Positions 1-7,220 of a stretch of 64,000 nt of DNA are shown piece after piece. The stretch's first letter is position 1. Each line of letters opens with the position of its first letter. The stretch covers positions 155,643 through 219,642 of the forward strand of contig CAXRDE010000022.1 in assembly GCA_964229355.1 (NCBI GenBank), read 5' to 3'. The notes below the pieces were generated by a model. The model was not told the DNA's origin. It searched no databases and was given only the letters and a program-made list of their open reading frames with translations. The stretch is from CAXRDE01 sp964229355 (lineage in GTDB: Bacteria; Cyanobacteriota; Sericytochromatia; UBA7694). The position numbers and the translations under genes are program-made.

Positions 1-82
1 ATTCGTGCTTTTTTTGCAGGGCAGGAATAACTTCGGTCTTATACTTATGCTTAAGTCTTGGTGACAGCGCTTGTGCTACCAT
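1..82 (-). CDS. rplE: 50S ribosomal protein L5, N-terminal fragment
   Basis: Only the first 27 codons are inside the window; the gene continues past the left edge. The minus-strand ATG at 82 follows an AGGAGA ribosome-binding site and opens MVAQALSPRLKHKYK, then EVIPALQKKH. This matches the L5 start pattern (LKxxY, then VxPxLxKK). L5 binds 5S rRNA in the large-subunit central protuberance. It follows rplX by 19 nt, the normal order of the spc part of the cluster. The identification rests on a short stretch plus position, but the gene order makes it secure. Confidence 0.9.
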   Translation of the reverse strand, partial: MVAQALSPRLKHKYKTEVIPALQKKHE

Positions 83-101
83 ACTTAATTTTCTCCTGAT
101 T

Positions 102-461
102 TTATGCGTCTAGTGAATCGCCGGAACGACGAGACACGCGATGTTTACTGCCGTCTTCACGGACTTCATGGCCCACGCGGGATCCTTTTTTCTCAGCTTC
201 GTCATAGATCATAACGCGAGAACGGTGGATGGGAGCTTCTTTCTTAACGAGAGAACCTCTTTGGCCTTGCATGGTGGGCTTCTTGTGGAAGGTGCGGATG
301 TTTACGCCTTCAACCACAACCTGGTCTTTTTTAGGAATCACACGGGTGATTTTACCTACAGTACCGCGATCGGCTTCGCGTCCAGAAATCACCACAACGG
401 TGTCTCCTTTTTTTACGGTCAGACGACGGTGCTGTTTTTCTTTGGTTTTACGAATACCCAT
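102..461 (-). CDS. rplX: 50S ribosomal protein L24
   Basis: L24 starts large-subunit assembly by binding 23S rRNA domain I near the exit tunnel. The 119-aa product has the KOW motif near residues 18-45 (KKGDTVVVISGREADRGTVG), followed by the usual VVVEGVNI segment. The ATG at 461 directly abuts the rplN stop codon, with a GGAGG site inside the end of rplN, so translation is probably coupled. A basic, disordered C-terminal tail makes it slightly longer than the usual 100-110 aa. Confidence 0.97.
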   Translation of the reverse strand: MGIRKTKEKQHRRLTVKKGDTVVVISGREADRGTVGKITRVIPKKDQVVVEGVNIRTFHKKPTMQGQRGSLVKKEAPIHRSRVMIYDEAEKKGSRVGHEVREDGSKHRVSRRSGDSLDA

Positions 462-830
462 TTACAGTACCTCCGGAGCAAGGGAAATAATTTTCATGTA
501 ATTTTTTTCGCGGAGCTCGCGGGCCACAGGACCAAATACACGGGTGCCAATGGGGTTATGATCTTCGTTGATAATGACAGCTGCATTTTCATCAAAGCGA
601 ATACGTGAACCGTCTGCACGGTGCACTGGATGTTTTGTTCTCACAATAACAGCCTTCACGAGTTGACTTTTTTTCACCGGCATATTCGGTGTAGCTTCTT
701 TAACAACGGCCTTGATAACGTCACCCACTCCGGCATAGCGACGGCCAGAGCTTCCGAGGACGTTAATACATAACAATTCTTTGGCGCCAGTGTTGTCTGC
801 GACAGCGAGACGAGTTTCTTGCTGAATCAT
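462..830 (-). CDS. rplN: 50S ribosomal protein L14
   Basis: L14 (122 aa, the universal length) sits at the subunit interface. Its surface is where the ribosome silencing factor RsfS binds, and rsfS is also in this window at 11535-11996. The start MIQQETRLAVADNTGAKE is the family signature. A 126-nt AT-rich spacer separates it from rpsQ upstream, unusually long for this operon, and the spacer carries an inverted repeat. Confidence 0.98.
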   Translation of the reverse strand: MIQQETRLAVADNTGAKELLCINVLGSSGRRYAGVGDVIKAVVKEATPNMPVKKSQLVKAVIVRTKHPVHRADGSRIRFDENAAVIINEDHNPIGTRVFGPVARELREKNYMKIISLAPEVL

Positions 831-907
831 GGCTATAAACTGACTTTCTTATTTTTTCAATATTTTATTCTATCATTAATCAATGATTAATGAAAGGTTA
901 AAGGCAA

Positions 908-938
908 AAGGTTAACCCAAATAAATGAAGTTAACCTT
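908..938. repeat. 9-bp inverted repeat in the rpsQ-rplN spacer
   Basis: AAGGTTAAC at 908-916 is repeated in inverted form at 930-938 (GTTAACCTT) around a 13-nt AT-rich loop. In the transcript it can form a modest hairpin about 80 nt before rplN. There is no U tract, so it is not a clear terminator. It could be an mRNA processing or stability element, or a protein-binding site. Confidence 0.5.
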
Positions 939-956
939 AAGTATTTTATTTCGGAT

Positions 957-1202
957 TTAGCGTTTTGCTTCAACAACTTCAAGCAAACGAAAATGCTTGT
1001 CGCGGCTGAGCGGACGGCATTCGATGATTTTTACGATATCACCGTCTTTGGTTTGTTCATGCTCATCATGAAACTTATAACGCTTTCTGCGAGACTGAAC
1101 TTTTTTGTAGATGGGGTGCGTAGGAAAACGCTCGACTTCCGCAATGCGGGTCTTTTGCATTTTATCACTAACGACTTTACCTTGCAACACACGTTTAGAC
1201 AT
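957..1202 (-). CDS. rpsQ: 30S ribosomal protein S17
   Basis: S17 (81 aa) binds the 5' domain of 16S rRNA. The start chosen is the ATG at 1202, giving MSKRVLQGKVVSDKMQKT. A longer frame to 1256 adds 18 unrelated residues lying inside rpmC. With this start the gene overlaps the rpmC stop by 8 nt. The family's VSDKMxKT and HPxYKK motifs are present. Confidence 0.96.
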   Translation of the reverse strand: MSKRVLQGKVVSDKMQKTRIAEVERFPTHPIYKKVQSRRKRYKFHDEHEQTKDGDIVKIIECRPLSRDKHFRLLEVVEAKR

Positions 1203-1419
1203 GGCTGGCTTCTCCTTCCGTTTTCCGCTCTTGCATGATGGTGTGAATGCGGGCAATTTTCTTGCGAAGTTCGCCCAGGCGGGCAGGATTTGAAAGCTGA
1301 CGGGTGGCGGACCACTGGAAGCGAAGGTTGAAAAGTTCAGACTTGGCTTCTTTGATTTCGTCCAGCAATTCCTGCTCTGACAAATCGCGCAGGCGTTGCA
1401 GATCTTGTTTTCTAGACAT
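1195..1419 (-). CDS. rpmC: 50S ribosomal protein L29
   Basis: L29 (74 aa) is a two-helix protein beside the peptide exit tunnel that contributes to the docking site for trigger factor and SRP. The L29 signature LFNLRFQ and the paired helices (LRDLSEQELLDEIKEAKSEL, then the RKKIARIHT segment) are clear. It overlaps rplP by 1 nt and rpsQ by 8 nt, so it is translated within a tightly coupled run. Confidence 0.97.
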   Translation of the reverse strand: MSRKQDLQRLRDLSEQELLDEIKEAKSELFNLRFQWSATRQLSNPARLGELRKKIARIHTIMQERKTEGEASHV

Positions 1420-1847
1420 TAGTCGTTTCCTTTCTCCTGCTCATCTCTCACGACAAACTTGGTTTTGATCGGGAGTTTAGCAGCGGCAAGGCGCATGGCT
1501 TTACGGGCCAACTCTTCAGGTACGCCTTTGATTTCGAAGAGCATCCGGTTGGGTTTAACGACGGCTACCCAATACTCAGGGCTCCCTTTACCCTTACCCA
1601 TACGGGTTTCTGCTGGGGTTGCAGTAACAGGTTTGTCAGGGAAGATACGAATGAATACTTTACCACCCCGGCGGATACTCCGGGTCATCGCACGACGTGC
1701 GGCTTCGATTTGACGAGAAGTTAACCAGTGAGGCTCTTGCGCCTGGAGGCCGAAATCACCGAAATCAACGGTGGTTCCACGGGTTTCTGTACCCTTCATG
1801 CGTCCTCGCTGGTGCTTTCTGTACTTGGTACGTTTAGGCAGTAGCAT
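1419..1847 (-). CDS. rplP: 50S ribosomal protein L16
   Basis: L16 (142 aa) organises the A-site side of the peptidyl transferase region. MLLPKRTKYRKHQRGRMKG is the family start, and the GKGKGSPEYWVAVVKPNRML block is the L16 signature. The gene overlaps the end of rpsC by 14 nt and the start of rpmC by 1 nt. Confidence 0.98.
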   Translation of the reverse strand: MLLPKRTKYRKHQRGRMKGTETRGTTVDFGDFGLQAQEPHWLTSRQIEAARRAMTRSIRRGGKVFIRIFPDKPVTATPAETRMGKGKGSPEYWVAVVKPNRMLFEIKGVPEELARKAMRLAAAKLPIKTKFVVRDEQEKGND

Positions 1848-2499
1848 GTGATTCCTCTTTTTTCGTCTCTTTTTCTTTCAGAATCTCACCATGATAAACC
1901 CAGACTTTAACGCCGATAATCCCGAAAACGGTTTTGGCTTCGTAGAAACCATATTCAATATCAGCACGCAGGGTGTGCAGGGGGATACGCCCTTCGCGCA
2001 ACCACTCTGTACGGGCAATCTCAGCTCCGCCCAAACGGCCGGATACCATGATTTTAATTCCTTCAGCGCCATTGCTCATTGCACGAGACATGGCTTGCTT
2101 CATCACGCGGCGGAAGGCCACACGCTTTTCGAGTTGAACCGCTGCAGATTCAGCGATCAACTGGGCGTTGGTTTCAATGGATTTTACTTCTTCAACATTG
2201 ATTTGCAGTTTATAACCGAGTGCGTTCAGCATGACTTGACGCAGTTCTTCAATGTTTTTCCCGCCACGGCCAACAACCATTCCAGGTTTGGCTGTGAAAA
2301 TGCTTACGCTCACCTGGTTGGCTTTGCGTTCGATTTGAACGTCAGCAATACCTGCAGCTGCAAGTTGTTTGTAGATGAGCTTGCGAATTTTGCGATCTTC
2401 CTGAATCAGATCAGGATATTTTTTGCTGGAGTACCAGCGACTTTTCCAGGGCTTCGTGATTCCAAGACGGAATCCGTAAGGATGTACTTTCTGTCCCAT
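1834..2499 (-). CDS. rpsC: 30S ribosomal protein S3
   Basis: S3 (221 aa) lines the mRNA entry channel of the small subunit. The start MGQKVHPYGFRLGI is universal. The KH type-2 domain lies near residues 40-110, with the GMVVGRGGKNIEEL nucleic-acid-binding loop. The C-terminal S3 domain follows, with the GRLGGAEIARTEW signature near residues 155-168. It is 13 nt downstream of rplV. Confidence 0.98.
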   Translation of the reverse strand: MGQKVHPYGFRLGITKPWKSRWYSSKKYPDLIQEDRKIRKLIYKQLAAAGIADVQIERKANQVSVSIFTAKPGMVVGRGGKNIEELRQVMLNALGYKLQINVEEVKSIETNAQLIAESAAVQLEKRVAFRRVMKQAMSRAMSNGAEGIKIMVSGRLGGAEIARTEWLREGRIPLHTLRADIEYGFYEAKTVFGIIGVKVWVYHGEILKEKETKKEESHATA

Positions 2500-2512
2500 G
2501 ATGGCTCCTTCT

Positions 2513-2857
2513 TTACTTCTTTGGTCCTACAGCGACAGTCACATGACTGGTACGCTTGAGGATGCGATTTGCGCGACCTTGAGCACGAGGCTGGATACGC
2601 TTTAACATGGAACCACCATCAACGAAGGCTTCCACAATTACTAAATCTTCAACATCTAAATCGTGATTGTTTTCAGCATTAGATAATGCTGAGTGAATCA
2701 CCTTTTCAATGATGCGGGCTGCTTTGGTGGGCATAAAACGCAAATGATCGAGTGCTTCTAAACCATTCATGCCCCGGACTAAATTGATAACGCGACGGAG
2801 TTTAAAAGGCGACATGCGAACACTTTTCGCTTTAGCTTTAACTTTCACTTGACTCAT
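2513..2857 (-). CDS. rplV: 50S ribosomal protein L22
   Basis: L22 (114 aa) has a globular domain on the ribosome surface and a beta hairpin reaching into the exit tunnel. Family motifs include VRMSPFKLRRVINLVRG at the start and the hairpin region RIQPRAQGRANRILKRTSH near residues 86-104. It sits between rpsS and rpsC with spacers of 9-13 nt. Confidence 0.98.
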   Translation of the reverse strand: MSQVKVKAKAKSVRMSPFKLRRVINLVRGMNGLEALDHLRFMPTKAARIIEKVIHSALSNAENNHDLDVEDLVIVEAFVDGGSMLKRIQPRAQGRANRILKRTSHVTVAVGPKK

Positions 2858-2866
2858 AATAACCTC

Positions 2867-3145
2867 TTATCTGCGCCCCGTGGTTTTGCTGCCTGCATGT
2901 CCACGGAACATCCGAGTTGGTACAAACTCCCCGAGGCGATAGTCCACCATGTTTTCAGTAACATAAACAGGCACATGTTTACGACCGTTATAAACGGCAA
3001 TGGTGTGGCCTACCATATCAGGGGTGATAACAGAAGCGCGAGACCAGGTCTTAATAACCTTTTTTTCGCTGCGCTCGTTGAGGCGGCTAATTTTTAGCTG
3101 CAATTTCTCTTGGACAAAAGGTCCTTTTTTGAGGGAACGACCCAT
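2867..3145 (-). CDS. rpsS: 30S ribosomal protein S19
   Basis: S19 (92 aa) is in the small-subunit head near the decoding side, paired with S13. MGRSLKKGPFV and the later PDMVGHTIAVYNGRKHVPVY segment are diagnostic. The gene lies 12 nt after rplB and 9 nt before rplV, the standard S10-operon order. Confidence 0.98.
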   Translation of the reverse strand: MGRSLKKGPFVQEKLQLKISRLNERSEKKVIKTWSRASVITPDMVGHTIAVYNGRKHVPVYVTENMVDYRLGEFVPTRMFRGHAGSKTTGRR

Positions 3146-3157
3146 TTGATTTCTCCT

Positions 3158-3994
3158 TTATCTGGCGTTGCGGCTCACACGCTTAATGGTGATGTATTTA
3201 TCACTTGGCTTACGCTTGCGTGTTCTGAAGCCCATCGCTGGTTTACCCCATGGGGTTTGTGGCTTACCGCCAATAGGTGCACGTCCTTCACCACCGCCGT
3301 GTGGGTGATCGCAAGGGTTCATCACCACACCACGAACCTGTGGGCGGCGTCCCATGTGACGTACGCGGCCAGCTTTACCAACTTTGACGTTTTTCACGTC
3401 AACGTTGCCGATTTGGCCGATGGTGGCACGGCAGGTAATCAGTACGCGACGGACTTCGCCAGAGGGAAGTTTAATTTGCGCATAATCGCCTTCTTTGGCC
3501 ACGAGTTGAGCAGAAGTGCCGGCAGCACGAGCCAGTTGGCCCCCACGTCCAGGCTGAAGCTCAACGTTGTGAACCACAGTACCTAAAGGAATATCTTTGA
3601 GTTCTAATGCATGTCCCACTTGAATTTCGGCTTCTTTGCCGGAAAGAATGGTATCACCCACTTGAAGTTTAAGAGGCGCTAAAATATAGCGTTTTTCGCC
3701 ATCAGCATAGTGTAATAATGCGATGTTGGCACTACGGTTAGGATCGTATTCGATCGAAGCAACCTTAGCCGGAATATTGTCCTTGTTACGTTTGAAGTCA
3801 ATCAGACGATAGTGGCGCTTGTGGCCACCACCGCGATGACGGGTGGTAATGCGGCCAGCATTGTTGCGGCCCGCTTTTTTACTCAAAGGAACAAGCAATG
3901 ATTTTTCGGGTTTATCGGTTGTGATTTCGTCGAAGGTCAGACGGCTCATGTTGCGAACACCGTTTGACGTAGGTTTTAATTTTTTAATACCCAT
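3158..3994 (-). CDS. rplB: 50S ribosomal protein L2
   Basis: L2 (278 aa) is essential for subunit association and the peptidyl transferase centre. The chain shows the GRNNAGRITTRHRGGGHKR segment near residues 43-61. The catalytic-region signature GVVMNPCDHPHGGGEGRAP, with its conserved His, lies near residue 225. Length and ends are normal. Confidence 0.98.
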   Translation of the reverse strand: MGIKKLKPTSNGVRNMSRLTFDEITTDKPEKSLLVPLSKKAGRNNAGRITTRHRGGGHKRHYRLIDFKRNKDNIPAKVASIEYDPNRSANIALLHYADGEKRYILAPLKLQVGDTILSGKEAEIQVGHALELKDIPLGTVVHNVELQPGRGGQLARAAGTSAQLVAKEGDYAQIKLPSGEVRRVLITCRATIGQIGNVDVKNVKVGKAGRVRHMGRRPQVRGVVMNPCDHPHGGGEGRAPIGGKPQTPWGKPAMGFRTRKRKPSDKYITIKRVSRNAR

Positions 3995-4024
3995 AATGTT
4001 TCACTACTTTCAAATTATGCAATC

Positions 4025-4303
4025 CTAGATTGCGAGATCAATTTGGTGACCTGCTTTGAGGGTCACAATTGCTTTTTTGCGTGCTTTGCGTTTGCGCGCG
4101 CGGCTACCGAAAGGACGGCCTTCAGCTTTTAAGTTCAGGGTGCGAACTTTGTCAACTTCTACTTTGAAGATTTCGCTAACGGCCTTTGCAATTTGTACCT
4201 TGTTGGCCTGGGTACTCACTTCAAATACGTATTGGTTGTGGGCACCGAGTTCGGTAGATTTCTCTGTTACCAGAGGGTATTTTACGATATCATAAGCGTC
4301 CAT
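4025..4303 (-). CDS. rplW: 50S ribosomal protein L23
   Basis: L23 (92 aa) sits at the tunnel exit and is the main docking point for trigger factor and SRP. The chain has the family features VKYPLVTEKST at the start, the AVSEIFKVEVDKVRTLN segment and a short basic loop. Its ATG overlaps the last base of rplD. Confidence 0.97.
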   Translation of the reverse strand: MDAYDIVKYPLVTEKSTELGAHNQYVFEVSTQANKVQIAKAVSEIFKVEVDKVRTLNLKAEGRPFGSRARKRKARKKAIVTLKAGHQIDLAI

Positions 4304-4911
4304 TATGCAAGTCTCCCTTCTAAAGCAGAGAGTGCACTTTGGGTCACAATGATTTTGGTGTTTTTGAGAATGTCCACAACACCCACGTTCATGGGGTTGA
4401 TAACGCTCACGTTACGCAAATTGCGGCTTGCGAAAAACAGGGCTTCATTGTAATCGGCCAGGATGAGAACTTTCTCACCTTTTTGAACACCGACTTTGTC
4501 GAGAAGTGCAACAAATGCTTTGGTCTTATTCACGTTGAGTTGCTCATCGGCGACTACGGTGACGAGTTCACGTTGAGCGCTCAATGCAGATGCTACAGCG
4601 CCTGCTGACATTTTGCGATTGATTGAAGTTTTGAAGCTACGCGGTTTGGGACCAAAAGAGATACCGCCCCCACGCCAGATAGAAGATGTATTACTACCTG
4701 CGCGAGCACGACCTGTACCCTTTTGTTTCCAGGGTTTACGACCACCACCACGTACCTCGGTACGGGTTTTGGTAGACGCGTTACCCTGGCGGGCGTTGTT
4801 TAACTGACGAACTGCTGCCATCTGCATCAGATCGACGTTAACAGGAGCTCCCCAAACTGCTTCGGAAGCTTCAACATTTGCCATTTCGTATGCATTTAAT
4901 GTAATAGCCAT
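4303..4911 (-). CDS. rplD: 50S ribosomal protein L4
   Basis: L4 (202 aa) reaches into the exit tunnel. In Escherichia coli it also represses its own S10 operon; whether it does so here is unknown. The tunnel loop RGGGRKPWKQKGTGRARAG near residues 54-72 is highly conserved. It is 1 nt from the end of rplC and overlaps rplW by 1 nt. Confidence 0.98.
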   Translation of the reverse strand: MAITLNAYEMANVEASEAVWGAPVNVDLMQMAAVRQLNNARQGNASTKTRTEVRGGGRKPWKQKGTGRARAGSNTSSIWRGGGISFGPKPRSFKTSINRKMSAGAVASALSAQRELVTVVADEQLNVNKTKAFVALLDKVGVQKGEKVLILADYNEALFFASRNLRNVSVINPMNVGVVDILKNTKIIVTQSALSALEGRLA

Positions 4912-4912
4912 C

Positions 4913-5551
4913 TTAACTTACCTTTCCTGAAGGAGTGATTTTCAGGACAGTTCCGTTAGAACCTGGGGTGCAGCCTTTGATAAGAATCAAATTGCGTTCA
5001 GTATCCACAGAAACGATCTGTAATTTTTGAACGGTGCTGACACGGTTGGGTTTGCGACCGGCCATTTTGGTACCCCGGTAAACACGGCTGGGGGTTGTAC
5101 CCGCACCGATCGAACCAGGACCACGGTGAGATTTAGAACCGTGAGTCATTAAACCACGGGCAAATCCATGACGCTTAACAGAACCCATAAAGCCTTTGCC
5201 AATTGGGCGTCCTTGAACATCAATTTTATCACCAGCATTAAACTGGCTTACGGTAAGTTCATTACCGATTTTATGATCGTCTGTGCTGGTTACGCGGAAC
5301 TCTGCCAAACGGCGAGTGGCCTCTACACCAGACTTGCTGAAATGCCCTTGTAAGGGCTTGTTTACTTTATGTTTTGCGATTGACTCATAACCGACCTGAA
5401 GGGCGGTATAACCGTCTGTCTCAGATGTTTTGATCTGGACAACGGGACAGGGGCCGGCCTGTACGACAGTTACCGGCACACTGTTTCCGTCTTCGTCGAA
5501 GACTTGAGTCATCCCAATTTTCGTTCCAAGCAGTCCAACTGCGGTACTCAT
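4913..5551 (-). CDS. rplC: 50S ribosomal protein L3
   Basis: L3 (212 aa) nucleates 23S rRNA folding and approaches the peptidyl transferase centre. The start is set at the ATG at 5551 (MSTAVGLLGTKIGMTQVF). A GGAG site lies just upstream, and the longer open frame to 5605 would intrude into rpsJ with non-L3 sequence. The conserved GKGFMGSVKRHGFARG and THGSKSHRGPGSIG blocks are present, including the Gln-free variant of the latter seen in many bacteria. Confidence 0.97.
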   Translation of the reverse strand: MSTAVGLLGTKIGMTQVFDEDGNSVPVTVVQAGPCPVVQIKTSETDGYTALQVGYESIAKHKVNKPLQGHFSKSGVEATRRLAEFRVTSTDDHKIGNELTVSQFNAGDKIDVQGRPIGKGFMGSVKRHGFARGLMTHGSKSHRGPGSIGAGTTPSRVYRGTKMAGRKPNRVSTVQKLQIVSVDTERNLILIKGCTPGSNGTVLKITPSGKVS

Positions 5552-5564
5552 GGGAATGTCTCCT

Positions 5565-5873
5565 TTATAGCTTAACTTCAATATCGACGCCAGCAGGCAG
5601 ATCAATATGCATCAGTGCATCAACCGTTTTGGTTGAGGGTTCGAGAATGTCCAGCAACCGTTTGTGGGTGCGGATTTCAAAATGTTCCCGAGACTTTTTG
5701 TCCACGTGGGGAGAACGCAGTACACAAAATACATGCTTTCTCACTGGAAGTGGAACGGGTCCGGATACATTGGCCCCCGTGCGCTTCGCGGTTTCTACAA
5801 TCCGACGAGCTGATTCATCAAGTAAACCGTGATCGTAGGACTTCAGTCTGATTCTAATTTTTTGACCTGCCAT
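5565..5873 (-). CDS. rpsJ: 30S ribosomal protein S10 / transcription elongation factor NusE
   Basis: S10 (102 aa) is a small-subunit head protein and, free of the ribosome, the NusE partner of NusB in antitermination. IRIRLKSYDHGLLDESARRI and the later VPLPVRKHVFCVLRSPHVDKK signature identify it. It lies only 11 nt after tuf and 13 nt before rplC, joining the str and S10 gene sets into one unit. Confidence 0.98.
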   Translation of the reverse strand: MAGQKIRIRLKSYDHGLLDESARRIVETAKRTGANVSGPVPLPVRKHVFCVLRSPHVDKKSREHFEIRTHKRLLDILEPSTKTVDALMHIDLPAGVDIEVKL

Positions 5874-5884
5874 ACTAACTTATC

Positions 5885-7114
5885 CTAATCTTCTTTAATG
5901 TCTTCCAGAATTTTACTGACGACACCAGATCCAACGGTACGACCGCCTTCGCGAATCGCGAAGCGCATACCTTCTTCAATAGCTACGGGCTTCTGGAGTT
6001 GTACAGTCATTTCGATGTTGTCACCAGGCATTACCATTTCAATACCATCGGGCAGAACGGCTTGTCCGGTTACATCGGTGGTACGTACGTAGAACTGTGG
6101 GCGATAGCCGCTGAAGAAAGGAGTGTGACGTCCGCCTTCTTCTTTTTTCAGTACGTATACTTGGCCTACAAAGTGGTTGTGAGGCTTAATAGAACCAGGT
6201 TTAGCGATAACCTGACCGCGCTCAATACCTTCTTTGTTGATACCACGCAGGAGGATACCTACGTTGTCGCCCGCTTGACCTTGATCCAAGGTTTTACGGA
6301 ACATTTCAACACCGGTAACGGTGGTTTTCTTGGTGTCGGTAATACCAACGATTTCAACTTCTTCACCCACTTTGATGGTTCCGCGCTCGATACGACCGGT
6401 AGCAACGGTACCACGACCGGTGATGGTGAATACGTCTTCTACTGCCATCAGGGCAGGCTTGTCGGTTTCACGCTCAGGGTCGGGAATGTAGCTGTCTACG
6501 TTATCCATCAGAGCCCAGATTTTGTCGACCCACTCATTTTCACCACGAAGGGTAGAAGGGTTGGCAGTCATGTGCTCTACAGCTTTGAAAGCAGATCCAG
6601 CAGCGATGGGGATATCGTCGCCTGGGAAATCATACTCAGACAACAGTTCGCGCAGTTCCATTTCAACCAATTCGATGAGCTCTTCGTCATCTACCTGGTC
6701 GGTTTTGTTCAAGAAACAGGTGATGTAAGGAACACCAACCTGACGTGCTAACAGGATGTGCTCGCGGGTTTGAGGCATAGGACCATCAGCTGCAGATACA
6801 ACTAAGATGGCTCCGTCCATTTGCGCAGCACCGGTGATCATGTTTTTAACATAGTCAGCGTGGCCTGGGCAGTCTACGTGAGCGTAGTGACGGTTTTCAG
6901 TCTCATACTCAACGTGTGAAGTGTTGATGGTGATACCACGCGCTTTTTCTTCAGGCGCGTTATCGATTTCATCATAGCCTCTTACTTGGGCTCCACCGGC
7001 TGCAGCTAAGGTCATTGTGATAGCTGCTGTCAGTGTGGTTTTTCCGTGGTCAACGTGGCCAATGGTACCAATGTTGACGTGAGTTTTATTACGTTCAAAT
7101 TTTTCTCTCGCCAT
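5885..7114 (-). CDS. tuf: Translation elongation factor Tu
   Basis: EF-Tu delivers aminoacyl-tRNA to the ribosome in its GTP form. The 409-aa chain has G1 GHVDHGKTTL at residues 19-28, switch I RGITINTSHVEYE, G3 DCPGHADYVKNM, G4 NKTD (usually NKCD or NKxD) and the beta-barrel domains 2 and 3. The WVDKI/VDSYIP wording and the GVVSKILEDIKED end resemble cyanobacterial and plastid EF-Tu, my main clue to the lineage. It lies 106 nt after fusA, with a hairpin in the spacer. Confidence 0.98.
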   Translation of the reverse strand: MAREKFERNKTHVNIGTIGHVDHGKTTLTAAITMTLAAAGGAQVRGYDEIDNAPEEKARGITINTSHVEYETENRHYAHVDCPGHADYVKNMITGAAQMDGAILVVSAADGPMPQTREHILLARQVGVPYITCFLNKTDQVDDEELIELVEMELRELLSEYDFPGDDIPIAAGSAFKAVEHMTANPSTLRGENEWVDKIWALMDNVDSYIPDPERETDKPALMAVEDVFTITGRGTVATGRIERGTIKVGEEVEIVGITDTKKTTVTGVEMFRKTLDQGQAGDNVGILLRGINKEGIERGQVIAKPGSIKPHNHFVGQVYVLKKEEGGRHTPFFSGYRPQFYVRTTDVTGQAVLPDGIEMVMPGDNIEMTVQLQKPVAIEEGMRFAIREGGRTVGSGVVSKILEDIKED

Positions 7115-7163
7115 TTTGCGACTCCTAAATACTAATATAATTTTAGCTTTAACTAGGCTTAAC

Positions 7164-7220
7164 TTTCCGCTAGACTAAATCATAGCGGAAAATTAGCCAA
7201 ATGTCTATACCTTAGCGGAA
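7164..7220. repeat. Hairpin and third half-repeat in the fusA-tuf spacer
   Basis: TTTCCGCTA at 7164-7172 and TAGCGGAAA at 7183-7191 form a 9-bp inverted repeat with a 10-nt loop. A third copy of the right arm, TAGCGGAA, lies at 7213-7220 next to the fusA stop codon. On the transcript the left arm can therefore pair with either of two partners. No U tract follows. A role in setting tuf expression relative to fusA, or in mRNA processing, is possible. Confidence 0.55.
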
